Assembly: GCF_000987775.1 (NCBI RefSeq)
Contig: NZ_LAHO01000004.1
Coordinates: 124,001 to 188,000, forward strand
DNA from: Arsukibacterium ikkense
GTDB taxonomy: Bacteria; Pseudomonadota; Gammaproteobacteria; Enterobacterales; Alteromonadaceae
Length of the DNA: 64,000 nucleotides
Reading direction: 5' to 3'
A program made the position numbers and the translations under genes. Positions 46,506 through 57,174 of this stretch are shown here, one piece after another. Below the pieces are notes generated by a model. The model made no database searches, was not told the origin of the DNA, and was given only the letters and a program-made list of their open reading frames with translations. Positions within the stretch are counted from its first letter, which is position 1, and each line of letters begins with the position of its first letter.

Positions 46506-47372
46506 ATGGACAAGCCTCATCTGGTGCGCTATCTGCATCGGAGCAAAGATTTTGTTATCGGATATATTCAGCGCTGTAAGCAGGATCAGATCTCTATAGT
46601 GGCAGGTTATCTGGCGTATATTTCGCTGTTGTCACTGGTACCGCTCATTGCCGTGATGTTTTCGATGCTGGGCATGTTTCCGATGTTTGTGGCGCTGCGA
46701 TCCCGCTTGGAAGAACTGATATTTGCTAACGTAATCCCGACCCGGGGCGAAGAAATACAAAGCTATGTTAATGAATTTATCAGTAATACTGGTGGGATGA
46801 CGGCGATAGGTATTCTGGCGCTTATTTTTGTGGCGCTGCTGCTTATTCATAATATTGATAAAACCTTAAATAAAATCTGGCGGGTGAAACAGCGGCCGCG
46901 GCCGATTATTTCGTTTTCAATTTACTGGATGATCTTAACTCTGGGCCCGGTGCTTATTGGTACCTCTATAGCGGTCACCTCTTATCTGGCGACGATCAGC
47001 CGCTATGCAGAAGGTTATACGCCGGGTATTTCCAGCGTTGTGCTGTGGCTGACACCTTATCTGATGTCGCTGCTGGCGTTCTTTATTCTTTACCTGGTTG
47101 TGCCTAATCTGAAAGTTAAGGTGCGTCATGCACTTTGGGGTGCGTTACTGGCCACTATTTTGTTTGAGTTTTTTAAACGTGGTTTTGCGCTCTATGTCAC
47201 AGAATTTCCATCTTATCAGGCAATATATGGTGCCCTGGCACTGGTGCCTATTTTATTTGTCTGGGTGTATTTATCCTGGCTGGTGGTGCTGCTGGGCGCC
47301 GAGCTTACTGCCTTGCTGCAGCAGCGGGCTGAACTGGAAGAAGCCGAAGCATCAGGAGAGTCGCAAGCGTGA
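46506..47372 (+). CDS. yihY: YihY family inner-membrane protein
   Basis: A 288-residue integral membrane protein of the YihY/BrkB family, once mis-assigned as RNase BN. It has about six membrane helices. Conserved parts are AGYLAYISLLSLVPLIAVMF at the N-terminus, the helix GMTAIGILALIFVALLLI, the NIDKTLNKIWRVKQRPR loop and the terminal YGALALVPILFVWVYLSW. The transport or structural role is unknown. It overlaps dtd by 4 bp, as in E. coli. Confidence 0.92.
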   Translation: MDKPHLVRYLHRSKDFVIGYIQRCKQDQISIVAGYLAYISLLSLVPLIAVMFSMLGMFPMFVALRSRLEELIFANVIPTRGEEIQSYVNEFISNTGGMTAIGILALIFVALLLIHNIDKTLNKIWRVKQRPRPIISFSIYWMILTLGPVLIGTSIAVTSYLATISRYAEGYTPGISSVVLWLTPYLMSLLAFFILYLVVPNLKVKVRHALWGALLATILFEFFKRGFALYVTEFPSYQAIYGALALVPILFVWVYLSWLVVLLGAELTALLQQRAELEEAEASGESQA

Positions 47373-47806
47373 AAGCACTGATTCAGCGGGTAAGCCAGGC
47401 CTCAGTATCTGTTGCCGGCGAGCAAATCAGTGCTATTGGTCCTGGCATGCTGGTATTGCTGGCAGTAGAGGCGACTGATACGCCGGCATCGCTAAGCAAG
47501 CTGGTGCATAAAGTGGCGCACTATCGTCTGTTCGGTGACAGTAACAGCAAAATGAATTTAAATGTGCAACAAATAGCAGGGGCTGTATTAGTTGTGTCGC
47601 AATTTACCCTGGCTGCAGATACCCAAAACGGCTTAAGGCCCAGTTTTACCCCAGCCGCCGATCCGGCTATGGCTGAGCAATATTATCTGCAATTCAATCA
47701 GCAATTAGCCGGGCTTGGCATTATGGTGCAACGCGGTCGTTTTGGCGCGGATATGCAGGTCAGCCTCACCAACGATGGCCCGGTAACCTTTTTGCTGACC
47801 AGCTAA
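47369..47806 (+). CDS. dtd: D-aminoacyl-tRNA deacylase
   Basis: Removes D-amino acids (and glycine from tRNA-Ala) from mischarged tRNAs. It has 145 residues, the family length. Signature segments are MKALIQRVSQASVSVAGE, VVSQFTLAADTQNGLRPSFT (the SQFTL catalytic motif) and the NxGPVT-type motif LTNDGPVTF. The start overlaps yihY by 4 bp and yiiD follows after 30 bp. Confidence 0.97.
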   Translation: MKALIQRVSQASVSVAGEQISAIGPGMLVLLAVEATDTPASLSKLVHKVAHYRLFGDSNSKMNLNVQQIAGAVLVVSQFTLAADTQNGLRPSFTPAADPAMAEQYYLQFNQQLAGLGIMVQRGRFGADMQVSLTNDGPVTFLLTS

Positions 47807-47836
47807 TCTTCCTTTGTTATTAATATTGAGAGCGTT

Positions 47837-48760
47837 ATGGCCATACCTTCTGACTGGCAGTTAACTCGTCCGCTCACACCTGAGCACTGGCAAGCCTATT
47901 ATCAGCTGCGCTGGCAAGTGCTGCGTGCGCCCTGGCAACAACCCAAGGGCTCAGAGCAGGATGAGCTGGAGCCGCAGGCCTGGCATTTAATGCTGACAGA
48001 CGGCGGTGGCGCCGTGCAGGCGGTTGGCAGGCTGCATCAGCTTGCAGATAAAACAGGTCAGATCCGCTATATGGCTGTCGCTGAAAGCGCCCGCGGTAAA
48101 GGCGCAGGTGCCCGGATATTGCGCGAGCTTGAGCTGCAAGCCATATGCCTTGGTTTGCAGGTGCTGTACCTGAATGCCCGCCAGGATGCGGTTGGTTTTT
48201 ATCAGAAGCAGGGTTACCAGCTGGCAGGTAACGCTGAACCGATGTTTGGTATTGCCCATCGGCGAATGGCAAAGCAGTTATGTCTGGCGGGTAGCCCGAC
48301 AGATTTTCAGCGCTGGCAGCAACAGCTGGCGGATACCTGGCGGCAAACTATTCCGCTTAGTCAATATATGCAGATCCACATCAGTGGCTTTGATGGCTAT
48401 CAGTTAAGTTGCAGCGCACCGTTGGCGCCAAATATCAATCTGCACCACACCATGTTTGCAGGCAGCATCTACACCCTGGCCACTTTAACCGGCTGGGGCA
48501 TGTTGTATTTACAGTTACAAGCATTGGGGTTGCAGGGGGCTCAGGTATTGGCCAGGGCTGACATTCGCTATTTGCGACCTGTTGCCAGTGCGCCAGAGGC
48601 ACGTTGTCAGCTGTTGCAGTGTACCGGAGACCTGGCTGCGCTGGCGCTAGGCAAAAAAGTGCGGCAGCGGATCAGCGTAGGTATCTATTGCCAGCAGCAA
48701 AGGTGTGCTGAATTTACCGGTGATTATGTGATATTGCCTGAGCTTTCGCCTGAAAATTAA
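47837..48760 (+). CDS. yiiD: Bifunctional GNAT acetyltransferase / hotdog thioesterase YiiD
   Basis: A 307-residue two-domain protein. The N-terminal GNAT domain (about 1-150) has the acetyl-CoA loop ESARGKGAGARIL. The C-terminal domain (about 160-305) is a YiiD-type hotdog thioesterase: ISGFDGYQLSCSAPLAPNIN and MFAGSIYTLATLTGWGM. The order yihY-dtd-yiiD matches E. coli. The E. coli protein has been linked to the start of fatty acid synthesis, but the substrate here is not shown. Confidence 0.9.
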   Translation: MAIPSDWQLTRPLTPEHWQAYYQLRWQVLRAPWQQPKGSEQDELEPQAWHLMLTDGGGAVQAVGRLHQLADKTGQIRYMAVAESARGKGAGARILRELELQAICLGLQVLYLNARQDAVGFYQKQGYQLAGNAEPMFGIAHRRMAKQLCLAGSPTDFQRWQQQLADTWRQTIPLSQYMQIHISGFDGYQLSCSAPLAPNINLHHTMFAGSIYTLATLTGWGMLYLQLQALGLQGAQVLARADIRYLRPVASAPEARCQLLQCTGDLAALALGKKVRQRISVGIYCQQQRCAEFTGDYVILPELSPEN

Positions 48761-48871
48761 ACACTGCTCAGTCGCTGACAATATTTATAAGGCATTTATC
48801 AAAACTTGGTAAAGCAGCTTAATTAACTCAGGCCGATAATACAGCCTCAACAGCGTGAGCTTGAGGTGGTT

Positions 48872-49492
48872 ATGAAAAGTAAATGGCTTTGGGTGTCGTC
48901 TATCAGTACGGTGCTTGGAATAGTGGCCGGCGGCGTGTACCTTTTTTTTGCTGAGCATTCGTTATTATTGAGTGATAATAGCCTGACGTTATCTGCGTTC
49001 TGGTCAACCTTCATGTTATGGGCTTTTGTGCTGATGTTTTTGGCGGCATTGATCTGTAACGTTTTCGCTTTTGTTGAGTTGGATGATGAGCACCGTCTGG
49101 CCGGTTTTCATCAGCGTTTTCGTTCGGCTCTGGCATGGAGTGAGCGACAACAGCGCTTTTTACTGGAAGCGCAGCGTTTACTGAGTCGTAAAGGTCAACT
49201 TATTGTGAGCGATAAAGTGGCAGCAGATTATCAGTTATTGAAAGCGCAGCGAGACACTCTGGTGTTAGTGCAGCAAACGGATGTGCCGGTAGATATTACT
49301 CAGGTCCGGGCCATGTTTCAGCAAATGCTGGCAGCTGATATAACAGATGGTATGGTGGTTAGCAGTGCAGGCTTTTCTAATCAAGCCTGGATTTTCGCCC
49401 AGGAAGCGAATATCAGTTTACTGGACGTGAAAAGTTTAAGAAAACAGCAAAAACACACAAAAATTCAGCATGTACCAATAATTCAGAGCTGA
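48872..49492 (+). CDS. Membrane protein with degenerate Mrr-like (PD-(D/E)XK) domain
   Basis: A 206-residue protein with two membrane helices (about residues 7-26 and 43-68) followed by a cytoplasmic domain. Its C-terminus VVSSAGFSNQAWIFAQEANI with ISLLDVKSL closely follows the end of Mrr-type restriction endonuclease domains, where a GF-A-FA-I-L pattern is typical. The strand that should carry QxK reads LVLVQQTD, so the catalytic lysine is missing, and no clear acidic motif precedes it. I infer a nuclease fold without nuclease activity. A GTG two codons upstream (48866) is possible. The function is unknown. Confidence 0.7.
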   Translation: MKSKWLWVSSISTVLGIVAGGVYLFFAEHSLLLSDNSLTLSAFWSTFMLWAFVLMFLAALICNVFAFVELDDEHRLAGFHQRFRSALAWSERQQRFLLEAQRLLSRKGQLIVSDKVAADYQLLKAQRDTLVLVQQTDVPVDITQVRAMFQQMLAADITDGMVVSSAGFSNQAWIFAQEANISLLDVKSLRKQQKHTKIQHVPIIQS

Positions 49493-49588
49493 TATCAAAG
49501 TTTCATCAGGATTTTTGTTGTTAAATTAGCGATATTCAGTGGCGAAAGGAATCAAAATAATAAACATGGACTGCTTCACTTCCTGCAT

Positions 49589-49613
49589 AGCTGGCTTCGG
49601 CCAGCTTTTTTAT
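49589..49613 (+). terminator. Rho-independent terminator with UUCG loop
   Basis: AGCTGGC-TTCG-GCCAGCT is followed by TTTTTATT. It is 97 bp after the Mrr-like gene and oriented for the plus strand only. Confidence 0.85.
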
Positions 49614-49640
49614 TGGCGCCGGTTAAACCTTAAGATGCGC

Positions 49641-51668
49641 TTAGTTTATTTTAAACCGGGTGGCAGCCGACTGCAGTTGCGCTGCTAAACGTGCCACATC
49701 ATCACTGTGTACCAGGGTGCGCTCTGCTTTACTGGTGCTGTTGTTGGCCAGATGCACCATTTGCTGCATATTGTCGCTAATGGCGCTGCCTAATGCTAAC
49801 TGGCTGGTGCTGGCGTCGCTTACCGCCGAACTTATTTGCCGGGTTTGTGCTATTGCCTCATTTACCGCTTCCAGTGCACTAGCGAGTTGTTGGGTGGTCG
49901 CCACACATTGCTCAGCATCGGTTTTACCTGTCAGCACCGACGCCACCGCTTGCTGGCTTTGTTGCTGTAAACTGGTAATCATTTGCCGGATTTCGTTGGT
50001 AGCCTGTTGTGTGCGCCCGGCCAGCGAACGTACTTCATCTGCAACGACCGCAAAACCGCGCCCCTGTTCGCCGGCCCTGGCTGCCTCGATAGCGGCATTC
50101 AGTGCCAGTAAGTTGGTTTGTTCAGCAATGGCGCTAATGGTAGTAAGAATGCCGCCTATATTGGTTGACTGATCATTCACTTTATTCATCACATCACTGG
50201 TACTGCTTAACTGACTGGCCAGTCCGGTGATCAGTTGACTATTTTTGGCAGCGATTTGTTTAATATGCTGGCTTTGCTCTAATGCCTGGCGCATGGCTTC
50301 ACCCGCCTGGCGGGCTTGATCGGCAACGGTTTGCGTATTATTGGCTAATTCCCCGGTAATGCTGTCAACCCGGCTGATTTGTTGCTGTTGTTGTTGTAAT
50401 GACTGACTAATTTCCTGTACTTCAGCACTGGACTGGCTGGCATTGCTGTTTAACTCGGTGGCATTTTGCTGAATGTTAGTGATCAGGCTACGTAATGCCG
50501 CAATTAAACTGTTGACCTTGGCAGACAGCGCACCGAACTCATCCTGTTGTACTATGGTAAGCTGGCGTGTTAAATCACCTTTGGCAATGTCACCCAGCAT
50601 ATGGTTGATACTGGCCAGCGGTTTAAGCATGGCAGTAATTGTAAAATAAGCGGCTACCACAGCCAATACCACTAATACCAGCATCATAACCAGCGTGCGG
50701 TTGCTGCCGGAGCTAAGGGCGTTGGACACCTGCTGCTGTAACTTAGTGAAGCGCTGATCGGCCAAATTCACTACCTGATCCAAGGCCTGCACGGCTTGCT
50801 CGACTTGCTGCTCAGAGCTGTTAAGCTGGCGACGGGCAACCTGTTGCTGTTGCAGTTGCTGTTGTTTCAGGCTGACCAGGTTCTCCTCGCCCTGCAGCTG
50901 ACTGCTAAGTGCATTGAACAGTTGCTGAAATTGCGGCCAAAGATCATCTGTGTCGATCTGGCTGATTTGTCTATCAAGAAAATCAATATTGACCTGAATA
51001 TCACTCAGGGTAAAACCGATGTTTTGCTGGTTTCGTTGCAACACCTCTAAATCGGTATAAGCTGCCACTTCACGTACTGTGTTAAGCAGCCCCAGCAACT
51101 GACCGTCAATCCGTCCGGCATTACCACTTATTTGCTCCATCATGGCATCGGTTACCGATAACTCAGCATCGGCCAGATCTAACAGGCTGGCACCGGCTTC
51201 ATCAATTGAGGTTTCCAGTTTGCTTAGCTCCGCCAGCACGGCTGCAGCGGCGCTGTTACTTTGAATACGGGCACTAAACATGCTGTCAACCGCGCCGCTG
51301 TACTGATTAAAATGGCCCAGCGCAATCTGCAATGGCTGTTGCAGGGCAGGATCCTGGCTGGTTAACTGGTTAAAGTCGCTGATTAACGCGCTAAAGTTAC
51401 TGCGGCTGGCGGCGAATTGCTGCTGATAATTGTTGATGTCGGTTTGTTGTTCAGCGGTAAAACCCAGCGCAGAAAGTTTGGCCAGTTTCAGCAGCTGAAT
51501 TTGTGCCAGATTACTTTGTTGCTGCGCCGGCACGGCCAGCTGGTTAACGTCATTGCTGTAGCGGGTAACAGTGTTAAAGCTAAAAAGCGCTAAGATGCTG
51601 GCAAACAGCAACAAAGTAGCAATAAAACCAAAGCCTAAAATGACTTTATGAGCAACCTTTAACGTCAT
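49641..51668 (-). CDS. Methyl-accepting chemotaxis protein
   Basis: A 675-residue transmembrane chemoreceptor. Membrane helix 1 is at about residues 10-31, the periplasmic helical sensor at about 32-325 (two helical-bundle halves by length, perhaps HBM type), and helix 2 is [24 protein letters not shown] follows ([20 protein letters not shown]), then the signalling domain with the hairpin tip [20 protein letters not shown] and [18 protein letters not shown]. There is no CheR/CheB pentapeptide at the end. The ligand is unknown. It lies 180 bp from hutH, and a sigma-54-like promoter is seen upstream. Confidence 0.93.
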   Translation of the reverse strand: MTLKVAHKVILGFGFIATLLLFASILALFSFNTVTRYSNDVNQLAVPAQQQSNLAQIQLLKLAKLSALGFTAEQQTDINNYQQQFAASRSNFSALISDFNQLTSQDPALQQPLQIALGHFNQYSGAVDSMFSARIQSNSAAAAVLAELSKLETSIDEAGASLLDLADAELSVTDAMMEQISGNAGRIDGQLLGLLNTVREVAAYTDLEVLQRNQQNIGFTLSDIQVNIDFLDRQISQIDTDDLWPQFQQLFNALSSQLQGEENLVSLKQQQLQQQQVARRQLNSSEQQVEQAVQALDQVVNLADQRFTKLQQQVSNALSSGSNRTLVMMLVLVVLAVVAAYFTITAMLKPLASINHMLGDIAKGDLTRQLTIVQQDEFGALSAKVNSLIAALRSLITNIQQNATELNSNASQSSAEVQEISQSLQQQQQQISRVDSITGELANNTQTVADQARQAGEAMRQALEQSQHIKQIAAKNSQLITGLASQLSSTSDVMNKVNDQSTNIGGILTTISAIAEQTNLLALNAAIEAARAGEQGRGFAVVADEVRSLAGRTQQATNEIRQMITSLQQQSQQAVASVLTGKTDAEQCVATTQQLASALEAVNEAIAQTRQISSAVSDASTSQLALGSAISDNMQQMVHLANNSTSKAERTLVHSDDVARLAAQLQSAATRFKIN

Positions 51669-51753
51669 AACTTCCGCCAGTTAATGCTTGTATGCCAAAG
51701 TATAGTGGCAATATCAGCAGTTGGTGCAAAAATCACAAGGTAGCAAACAAAAC

Positions 51754-51770
51754 TGCACTGGTCTAGCCAG
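51754..51770 (-). promoter_or_regulatory. Candidate sigma-54 promoter of the chemoreceptor gene
   Basis: The minus strand reads CTGGC-...-GTGCA with GG at 51768-51767 and GC at 51756-51755 (GG-N10-GC). TGGC and TGCA match; the inner bases do not. The start site would be near 51743, 75 bp before the ATG. Confidence 0.4.
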
Positions 51771-51797
51771 AAATAACAAGCTAGTGCACTAATGGGT

Positions 51798-51826
51798 CGC
51801 ATCCGCACCAATATGGTGCGGATGCG
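51798..51826. repeat. 13-bp perfect palindrome containing an NtrC-like box
   Basis: CGCATCCGCACCA / TGGTGCGGATGCG with an ATA loop. The core GCACC-AATAT-GGTGC (51805-51819) fits the NtrC consensus as well as the glnA site does. It lies 22 bp after the hutH stop and about 70 bp upstream of the candidate chemoreceptor start site. No T-run follows on either strand, so a simple intrinsic terminator is unlikely. Confidence 0.6.
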
Positions 51827-51847
51827 GCTAGCTATAATGCTGGGTAC

Positions 51848-53383
51848 TTAAAAGCTGGTGAGTAATCTGGAGGGAAGCAATGGATTAAGCGCAGCGGCGC
51901 GGATTAAACAGGCGCTTTTCTCAATATCCGGGCCGAAATAGCGATCCTGCTGGTAAAAGCTTACTTCGCTACGCAGCAGTGCTTTGGCACTTTCCAGCGC
52001 AGGAGTTGATTTGAGTGGAGCCCGGAAATCCAGACCCTGAGCTGCTGCTAAGTATTCTACAGCCAGCACGCCGGTGGTATTTTCACTCATATCCGCCAGC
52101 CGTCTTGCCGCAAAGGTTGCCATTGATACATGATCTTCCTGATTAGCTGAAGTGGGTAAGCTGTCAACCGAGGCTGGATGAGCCAGGCTTTTGTTTTCTG
52201 ATGCTAACGCCGCTGCGGTAACCTGAGCAATCATAAAACCGCTGTTGACGCCACCATTAGGTACCAGAAACGCCGGCAATTTACTTAAACTGGCGTCTAT
52301 CAACAGTGCCATGCGTCGCTCTGACAAGGCGCCAATTTCAGCAATGGCTAGTGCCAGATTATCGGCTGCCATCGCGACGGGCTCCGCATGAAAATTGCCG
52401 CCTGATAAAATGTCGCCTTCTTCGGCAAACACCAGCGGGTTGTCTGTCACGCCATTAGCTTCTACCGCAAGTACTTCTGCAGCCTGGCGTATTTGGGTCA
52501 GGCAAGCGCCCATTACCTGAGGCTGGCAGCGTAAGCTGTAGGGGTCCTGCACTTTATCGCAATCTTTATGTGACGCACCCAGTTCCGATTCTTCAGCCAG
52601 TAGATGGCGGTAGATGGTGGCCGCATCAATCTGGCCACGCTGGCCACGGGCGGCATGAATTCTGGCATCGAAAGGAGCACGGCTACCCAGTGCCGCTTCC
52701 ACGCTCATGGCGCCAATAACGCAGCCAGCGGCAAATAAATTCTCAGCCCGAAACAGGCCTTCCAATGCCAGAGCCGTTGACGCCTGAGTGCCGTTTAACA
52801 GCGCCAGTCCTTCTTTGGCTGCCAGCGTCAGTGGGGTCATACCTGCCAGAGTAAGGCCCTCTGGGGCGTCATATACCTGCCCGCGGAAACTGACTTCACC
52901 TTCGCCGATCAGTGGCAGCACCATATGAGCCAGTGGTGCTAAATCACCCGAGGCGCCGACTGAACCTTTAATCGGAATGCAAGGGTAAACTTCAGCATTT
53001 ACCAGGTTTATCAGCGCCTCAATAACCGATAAACGGATCCCGGAAAAGCCCCGGCTCAGCGCGTTAATTTTCAGAACCAGCATTAACCTTACTGTGCTGT
53101 CGTCCATAAAGTTGCCAAAGCCGGCAGCGTGGGATAGTACGATAGAGCGTTGCAGTAACTCCAGTTCTTCGTTTTTAATCCGGGTATTGGCCAGCAAACC
53201 AAAGCCAGTGTTTATGCCATACACCACTTTATTTTGTTTAATAACATCAGCAACGCATGCAGCCGATTTCTCAATGGCGGCTAGCGCCGAGGGGTCGAGC
53301 GTCAGGTGCACCGGACCTTGCTGCACTTGCCGCAGCTGCGCCAGGGTTAACTGACCGGGTATTACATTTAATTGCATTGCCAT
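51848..53383 (-). CDS. hutH: Histidine ammonia-lyase
   Basis: Deaminates L-histidine to urocanate, the first step of histidine use. It has 511 residues. The MIO cofactor is made from Ala-Ser-Gly at 144-146 ([12 protein letters not shown]). Other marks are [34 protein letters not shown] and [11 protein letters not shown]. The ATG at 53383 has GGAG within the last codons of hutU; the open frame upstream to 53497 is a shadow of hutU. It is the last gene of hutC-hutU-hutH. Confidence 0.97.
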   Translation of the reverse strand: MAMQLNVIPGQLTLAQLRQVQQGPVHLTLDPSALAAIEKSAACVADVIKQNKVVYGINTGFGLLANTRIKNEELELLQRSIVLSHAAGFGNFMDDSTVRLMLVLKINALSRGFSGIRLSVIEALINLVNAEVYPCIPIKGSVGASGDLAPLAHMVLPLIGEGEVSFRGQVYDAPEGLTLAGMTPLTLAAKEGLALLNGTQASTALALEGLFRAENLFAAGCVIGAMSVEAALGSRAPFDARIHAARGQRGQIDAATIYRHLLAEESELGASHKDCDKVQDPYSLRCQPQVMGACLTQIRQAAEVLAVEANGVTDNPLVFAEEGDILSGGNFHAEPVAMAADNLALAIAEIGALSERRMALLIDASLSKLPAFLVPNGGVNSGFMIAQVTAAALASENKSLAHPASVDSLPTSANQEDHVSMATFAARRLADMSENTTGVLAVEYLAAAQGLDFRAPLKSTPALESAKALLRSEVSFYQQDRYFGPDIEKSACLIRAAALNPLLPSRLLTSF

Positions 53384-53388
53384 AATAT

Positions 53389-55062
53389 CTACTCCGTTAC
53401 CATTGGCAGGTCTAAGCCTTGTTCTGTTGCGCAGTTTACTGCGATGTCGTAGCCGGCATCGGCATGACGCATTACCCCGGTGCCCGGGTCGTTCCACAGC
53501 ACCCGGCCCAATCGCGCCGCGGCTTGTTCTGTGCCGTCGGCCACAATCACTACACCACTGTGCTGGCTGTAACCCATACCCACACCGCCGCCGTGATGCA
53601 AGGATACCCAGGTGGCGCCGCCAGCTGTGTTAAGCAGGGCATTCAACAGTGGCCAGTCTGATACGGCATCTGAGCCATCGAGCATAGCTTCGGTTTCACG
53701 GTTGGGGCTGGCAACGGAGCCGGAATCCAGATGGTCACGGCCAATCACCAGCGGGGCGCTGAGTTCGCCATTTTTCACCATCTCGTTAAAAGCCAGGGCA
53801 ATGCGGGCACGGTCTTTTAAGCCAATCCAGCAGATACGGGCGGGCAACCCCTGAAACTGAATGCGCTCGCGCGCCATATCCAGCCAGTTGTGCAGATGGG
53901 GGTTATCCGGGATCAGCTCTTTTACTTTGGCATCGGTTTTATAAATATCTTCTGCATCGCCCGATAAGGCGACCCAGCGAAATGGCCCTATGCCTTCGCA
54001 GAACAGTGGCCGGATATAAGCCGGCACAAAGCCAGGAAAATCAAAAGCATTGGTCACGCCCTCGTCTTTGGCCATCTGCCGGATATTGTTGCCATAATCC
54101 GTTGCTACCGCACCGCGTTGTTGCATGATCAGGATGGCTTGCACCTGCACCGCCATTGATTTTTTGGCCGCTTTCACCACGCCTGCTTCGTCAGTTTTTC
54201 GTGCTGCTGCGGCTTGTGCCATGCTCCAACCCTGAGGCAGATAGCCGTTTAATGGGTCATGCGCTGACGTTTGGTCGGTCACCACATCTGGCGTAATACC
54301 TCGCTCTACCAGTTCAGCAAACACATCAGCGGCGTTCGCCAACAGGCCGATGGAAGTCGGTTTACCAGCCGCTTTTGCTTGCTTCAGCATGGTTAAGGCT
54401 TCATCCAGCGAGTGCGCCTTTTTATCCAGATAGCGGGTTTTTAAGCGGAAATCTATCCGGCTTTCATCTACCTCACAAGCCAGCATATGGAAACCCGCCA
54501 TGGTCGCTGCCAGTGGTTGCGCGCCGCCCATGCCGCCTAAGCCGCCGGTAAGTACCCATTTATTTGCCGCCACACCGGCAAAGTGTTGTTTGGCAATGGC
54601 AACAAAGGTTTCATAGGTACCTTGCACTATGCCCTGGGTACCAATATAGATCCAGGAGCCCGCTGTCATCTGGCCGTACATCATCAGGCCTTTGCGATCC
54701 AATTCGTTAAAGTGTTGCCAGTTGGCCCAGGCCGGTACCAGGTTTGAATTGGCAATCAGCACCCGAGGCGCATCGGGGTGGGTAGGGAATACCCCCACCG
54801 GTTTACCGCTTTGTACTAACAGGGTTTGGTTATCTTCCAGCCGGTTTAACACGTCTACTATTTTATCAAAGCATTGCCAGTTACGAGCCGCACGGCCAAT
54901 ACCGCCGTATACCACCAGTGCTTGTGGGTGCTCGGCCACCTCGGGATCGAGGTTGTTCATCAACATCCGCTTGGCCGCTTCAGTCTGCCAGCTTTTGGTG
55001 CTGATGGTGGTGCCGCGATCGGCGCGAATAACCCGGCTGTTATCAATACGTGAGTCTGTCAT
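53389..55062 (-). CDS. hutU: Urocanate hydratase
   Basis: NAD-dependent enzyme that converts urocanate to imidazolonepropionate, the second step. It has 557 residues. The NAD-binding [38 protein letters not shown] (active-site cysteine region) and [17 protein letters not shown] are characteristic. The start overlaps the hutC stop by one base; hutH begins 5 bp after its stop. Confidence 0.97.
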   Translation of the reverse strand: MTDSRIDNSRVIRADRGTTISTKSWQTEAAKRMLMNNLDPEVAEHPQALVVYGGIGRAARNWQCFDKIVDVLNRLEDNQTLLVQSGKPVGVFPTHPDAPRVLIANSNLVPAWANWQHFNELDRKGLMMYGQMTAGSWIYIGTQGIVQGTYETFVAIAKQHFAGVAANKWVLTGGLGGMGGAQPLAATMAGFHMLACEVDESRIDFRLKTRYLDKKAHSLDEALTMLKQAKAAGKPTSIGLLANAADVFAELVERGITPDVVTDQTSAHDPLNGYLPQGWSMAQAAAARKTDEAGVVKAAKKSMAVQVQAILIMQQRGAVATDYGNNIRQMAKDEGVTNAFDFPGFVPAYIRPLFCEGIGPFRWVALSGDAEDIYKTDAKVKELIPDNPHLHNWLDMARERIQFQGLPARICWIGLKDRARIALAFNEMVKNGELSAPLVIGRDHLDSGSVASPNRETEAMLDGSDAVSDWPLLNALLNTAGGATWVSLHHGGGVGMGYSQHSGVVIVADGTEQAAARLGRVLWNDPGTGVMRHADAGYDIAVNCATEQGLDLPMVTE

Positions 55063-55790
55063 CAGATGGTCTCTCTGCTGGTAGGTAAAGAAAAATTCAG
55101 ATGGCCGCCCAAACGGTAGCGACTACCCGGTGAAGTTAAATAGGCCAGGCTGACTGCACCATCCCGGCTAAAGGTGCGGCGGGTCAGGCGCAGGCAGGGC
55201 TCTGCTTTTTTCAGCATTAAATGTTTGCAGGTAAAATCGTCCGGCCAAATCGCCTCTACCGTATGCTCGGCCTCGGTTAGTGGCGCTATCAGGCTTAAGT
55301 ATTGATGCGGAGTATGTTGGCTGAAATCCTGCACAATGTAGTCTGGCACCTGCACTGGGCTGACATAACGTGCTTCAAGTTGCAGCGGCAGACCGTTTTC
55401 CAGGTGCACAATTAATGAGAAAAACACCGGCTCGTTCCGGTTTAAACCCAGCGCCCTGGCGATAATAGTCGGGCAGGGTAGTTCAGTCAGTTGTAGCAAG
55501 TGAGCACTATAGGCGTGCCCTCTGGCTTGAACTTCATCAGCAATATTGCGAATTTCTAACAGTGAGGACTGTGACTTTAATGCTGCCACAAAACTACCGA
55601 CCCCCTGGGTACGATATAAAATGCCTTGTTCGGTTAATTCCTGCAGGGCGCGGCGAGCTGTCATTCGGCTGACGCTGAATTGTTCGGCCAGTTCATTTTC
55701 GGACGGCACTCTGCTGTGCTCTGGCCAGGCAGCAATTTCAATCTGGCTCAGCATAAATTCTTTTATTTCGGCAAACTTGGCGACTGCCAT
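55062..55790 (-). CDS. hutC: Histidine utilisation repressor HutC
   Basis: GntR/HutC-family repressor of 242 residues; urocanate is the known inducer. The N-terminal winged helix has [20 protein letters not shown], followed by the UTRA ligand domain ([19 protein letters not shown] to [11 protein letters not shown]). The Shine-Dalgarno GGAGGTG is strong. It is the first gene of hutC-U-H and divergent from hutI. A palindromic site 42 bp upstream is the likely operator for both directions. Confidence 0.95.
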   Translation of the reverse strand: MAVAKFAEIKEFMLSQIEIAAWPEHSRVPSENELAEQFSVSRMTARRALQELTEQGILYRTQGVGSFVAALKSQSSLLEIRNIADEVQARGHAYSAHLLQLTELPCPTIIARALGLNRNEPVFFSLIVHLENGLPLQLEARYVSPVQVPDYIVQDFSQHTPHQYLSLIAPLTEAEHTVEAIWPDDFTCKHLMLKKAEPCLRLTRRTFSRDGAVSLAYLTSPGSRYRLGGHLNFSLPTSRETI

Positions 55791-55831
55791 AACACCTCCG
55801 CAATTGACTATTAAAAAATACTGTAATTTGG

Positions 55832-55843
55832 TTGTATATACAA
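55832..55843. promoter_or_regulatory. HutC operator between hutC and hutI
   Basis: TTGTATATACAA, a perfect palindrome close to the TGTATATACA core reported for HutC sites. On the plus strand it overlaps a candidate -35 (TTGTAT) with a -10 at 55854-55859 (TAAAAT, 16-bp spacer) for hutI. It is also placed to block the hutC promoter. Confidence 0.8.
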
Positions 55844-55888
55844 GCTGGTGGTGTAAAATTATTTAGCACAGTCAATCAGGAGAACCCC

Positions 55889-57112
55889 ATGCCGCAATTT
55901 GATGCCATCTGGATTAACGCCAATATCGCTAGCATGACCGACAACGGCCAGCCCTATGGCTTGATAGAAAACGGGGTGTTGGCGGTTAAAGACGGTGTGA
56001 TTGCCTTTGTCGGCGCGCGCAGTGAGTTGCCGGCATTCGATGCGTTGAGCACGCCGTTGTATGATGTGCAGGGGCAGTGGATTTTGCCCGGTTTCATTGA
56101 TTGCCATACGCACCTGGTGTACGCCGGAAACCGGGCTAATGAGTTTGAGATGCGCTTAAAGGGCGCTAGCTATCAGGAGATTGCTGCGGCAGGAGGGGGC
56201 ATTAAAGCTACCGTGGCCGCTACGCGCGCCGCCAGCCATGAAGAACTGTTTGTACTGGCCAAAGACCGGCTTAACAGCCTGCTGGCACAAGGCGTTACCA
56301 CAGTGGAGATAAAATCCGGCTATGGCCTGGATCTTAGCTCTGAGCAAAAAATTCTTGAGGTGGCCGCTGAGCTGAATGCGCATCACCCTGTTTCGGTGCA
56401 GAACACTTTTTTAGGTGCGCATGCACTGCCGCCGGAGTATGCCGGCGATGCCGATGGCTATATAGCGGCAGTGTGCCGGATGTTGCCTCAACTGCACGCA
56501 CTTAATCTGGTTGACGCTGTAGATGTGTTCTGTGAAGGCATCGGTTTTAACCTGGAACAAACCCGTTCTGTATTTAATGCTGCTAAGGCACTCGGCTTGC
56601 CGGTAAAAGCCCATGCCGAGCAGTTGTCTAATTTGGGTGGTAGTGCTCTGGTTGCCGAATTTGGTGGCTTGTCGGCCGATCATATTGAGTTTCTTGATGA
56701 AGCTGGTGTTACTGCCATGGCCAAAGCTGGCACCGTGGCAGTGTTGCTGCCGGGGGCATTTTATTTTTTACGCGAAACCCAGTTGCCGCCAATTGCATTG
56801 CTGCGCCAGTACGGTATACCTATGGCATTAGCCACTGATCTGAATCCCGGTACCTCGCCGCTGTGCTCCATACCACTGATGCTGAATATGGCCTGCACCC
56901 TGTTCAGGCTAACGCCGGAAGAGGCGTTAGCCGGGGTAACCCGCCATGGTGCAGCGGCGCTGGGCCTGGCTGACAGGGGGGTATTGGCAGTGGGTTTGCG
57001 CGCTGATTTTGGCTGTTATCAGCTGTCCCAGCCTGCAGAGCTGTGTTATCAGTTTGGCGTTAATAAGCTTAAGCAATTGATTATTAATGGTAAACAGGTA
57101 AGGTTGCCTTAG
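55889..57112 (+). CDS. hutI: Imidazolonepropionase
   Basis: Zinc/iron amidohydrolase that opens imidazolonepropionate to N-formimino-L-glutamate, the third step. It has 407 residues. Metal ligands are [12 protein letters not shown], the histidine of [25 protein letters not shown] and the aspartate in [11 protein letters not shown]. The start at 55889 has CAGGAG 6 bp upstream; the open frame from 55832 runs over the operator and is rejected. It is the only hut enzyme on the plus strand. Confidence 0.96.
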   Translation: MPQFDAIWINANIASMTDNGQPYGLIENGVLAVKDGVIAFVGARSELPAFDALSTPLYDVQGQWILPGFIDCHTHLVYAGNRANEFEMRLKGASYQEIAAAGGGIKATVAATRAASHEELFVLAKDRLNSLLAQGVTTVEIKSGYGLDLSSEQKILEVAAELNAHHPVSVQNTFLGAHALPPEYAGDADGYIAAVCRMLPQLHALNLVDAVDVFCEGIGFNLEQTRSVFNAAKALGLPVKAHAEQLSNLGGSALVAEFGGLSADHIEFLDEAGVTAMAKAGTVAVLLPGAFYFLRETQLPPIALLRQYGIPMALATDLNPGTSPLCSIPLMLNMACTLFRLTPEEALAGVTRHGAAALGLADRGVLAVGLRADFGCYQLSQPAELCYQFGVNKLKQLIINGKQVRLP

Positions 57113-57174
57113 CGGTAGCTTTACAAGTGGCAAATTTGCGGTAAGCTGTTGGCAACCAATAACGGGCAGCAAAA

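Noticed and set aside
51798..51826. Palindrome read as the hutH intrinsic terminator
   Set aside because: The stem is strong but no U-tract follows on the minus strand, so I list it as a repeat with an NtrC-like core instead.
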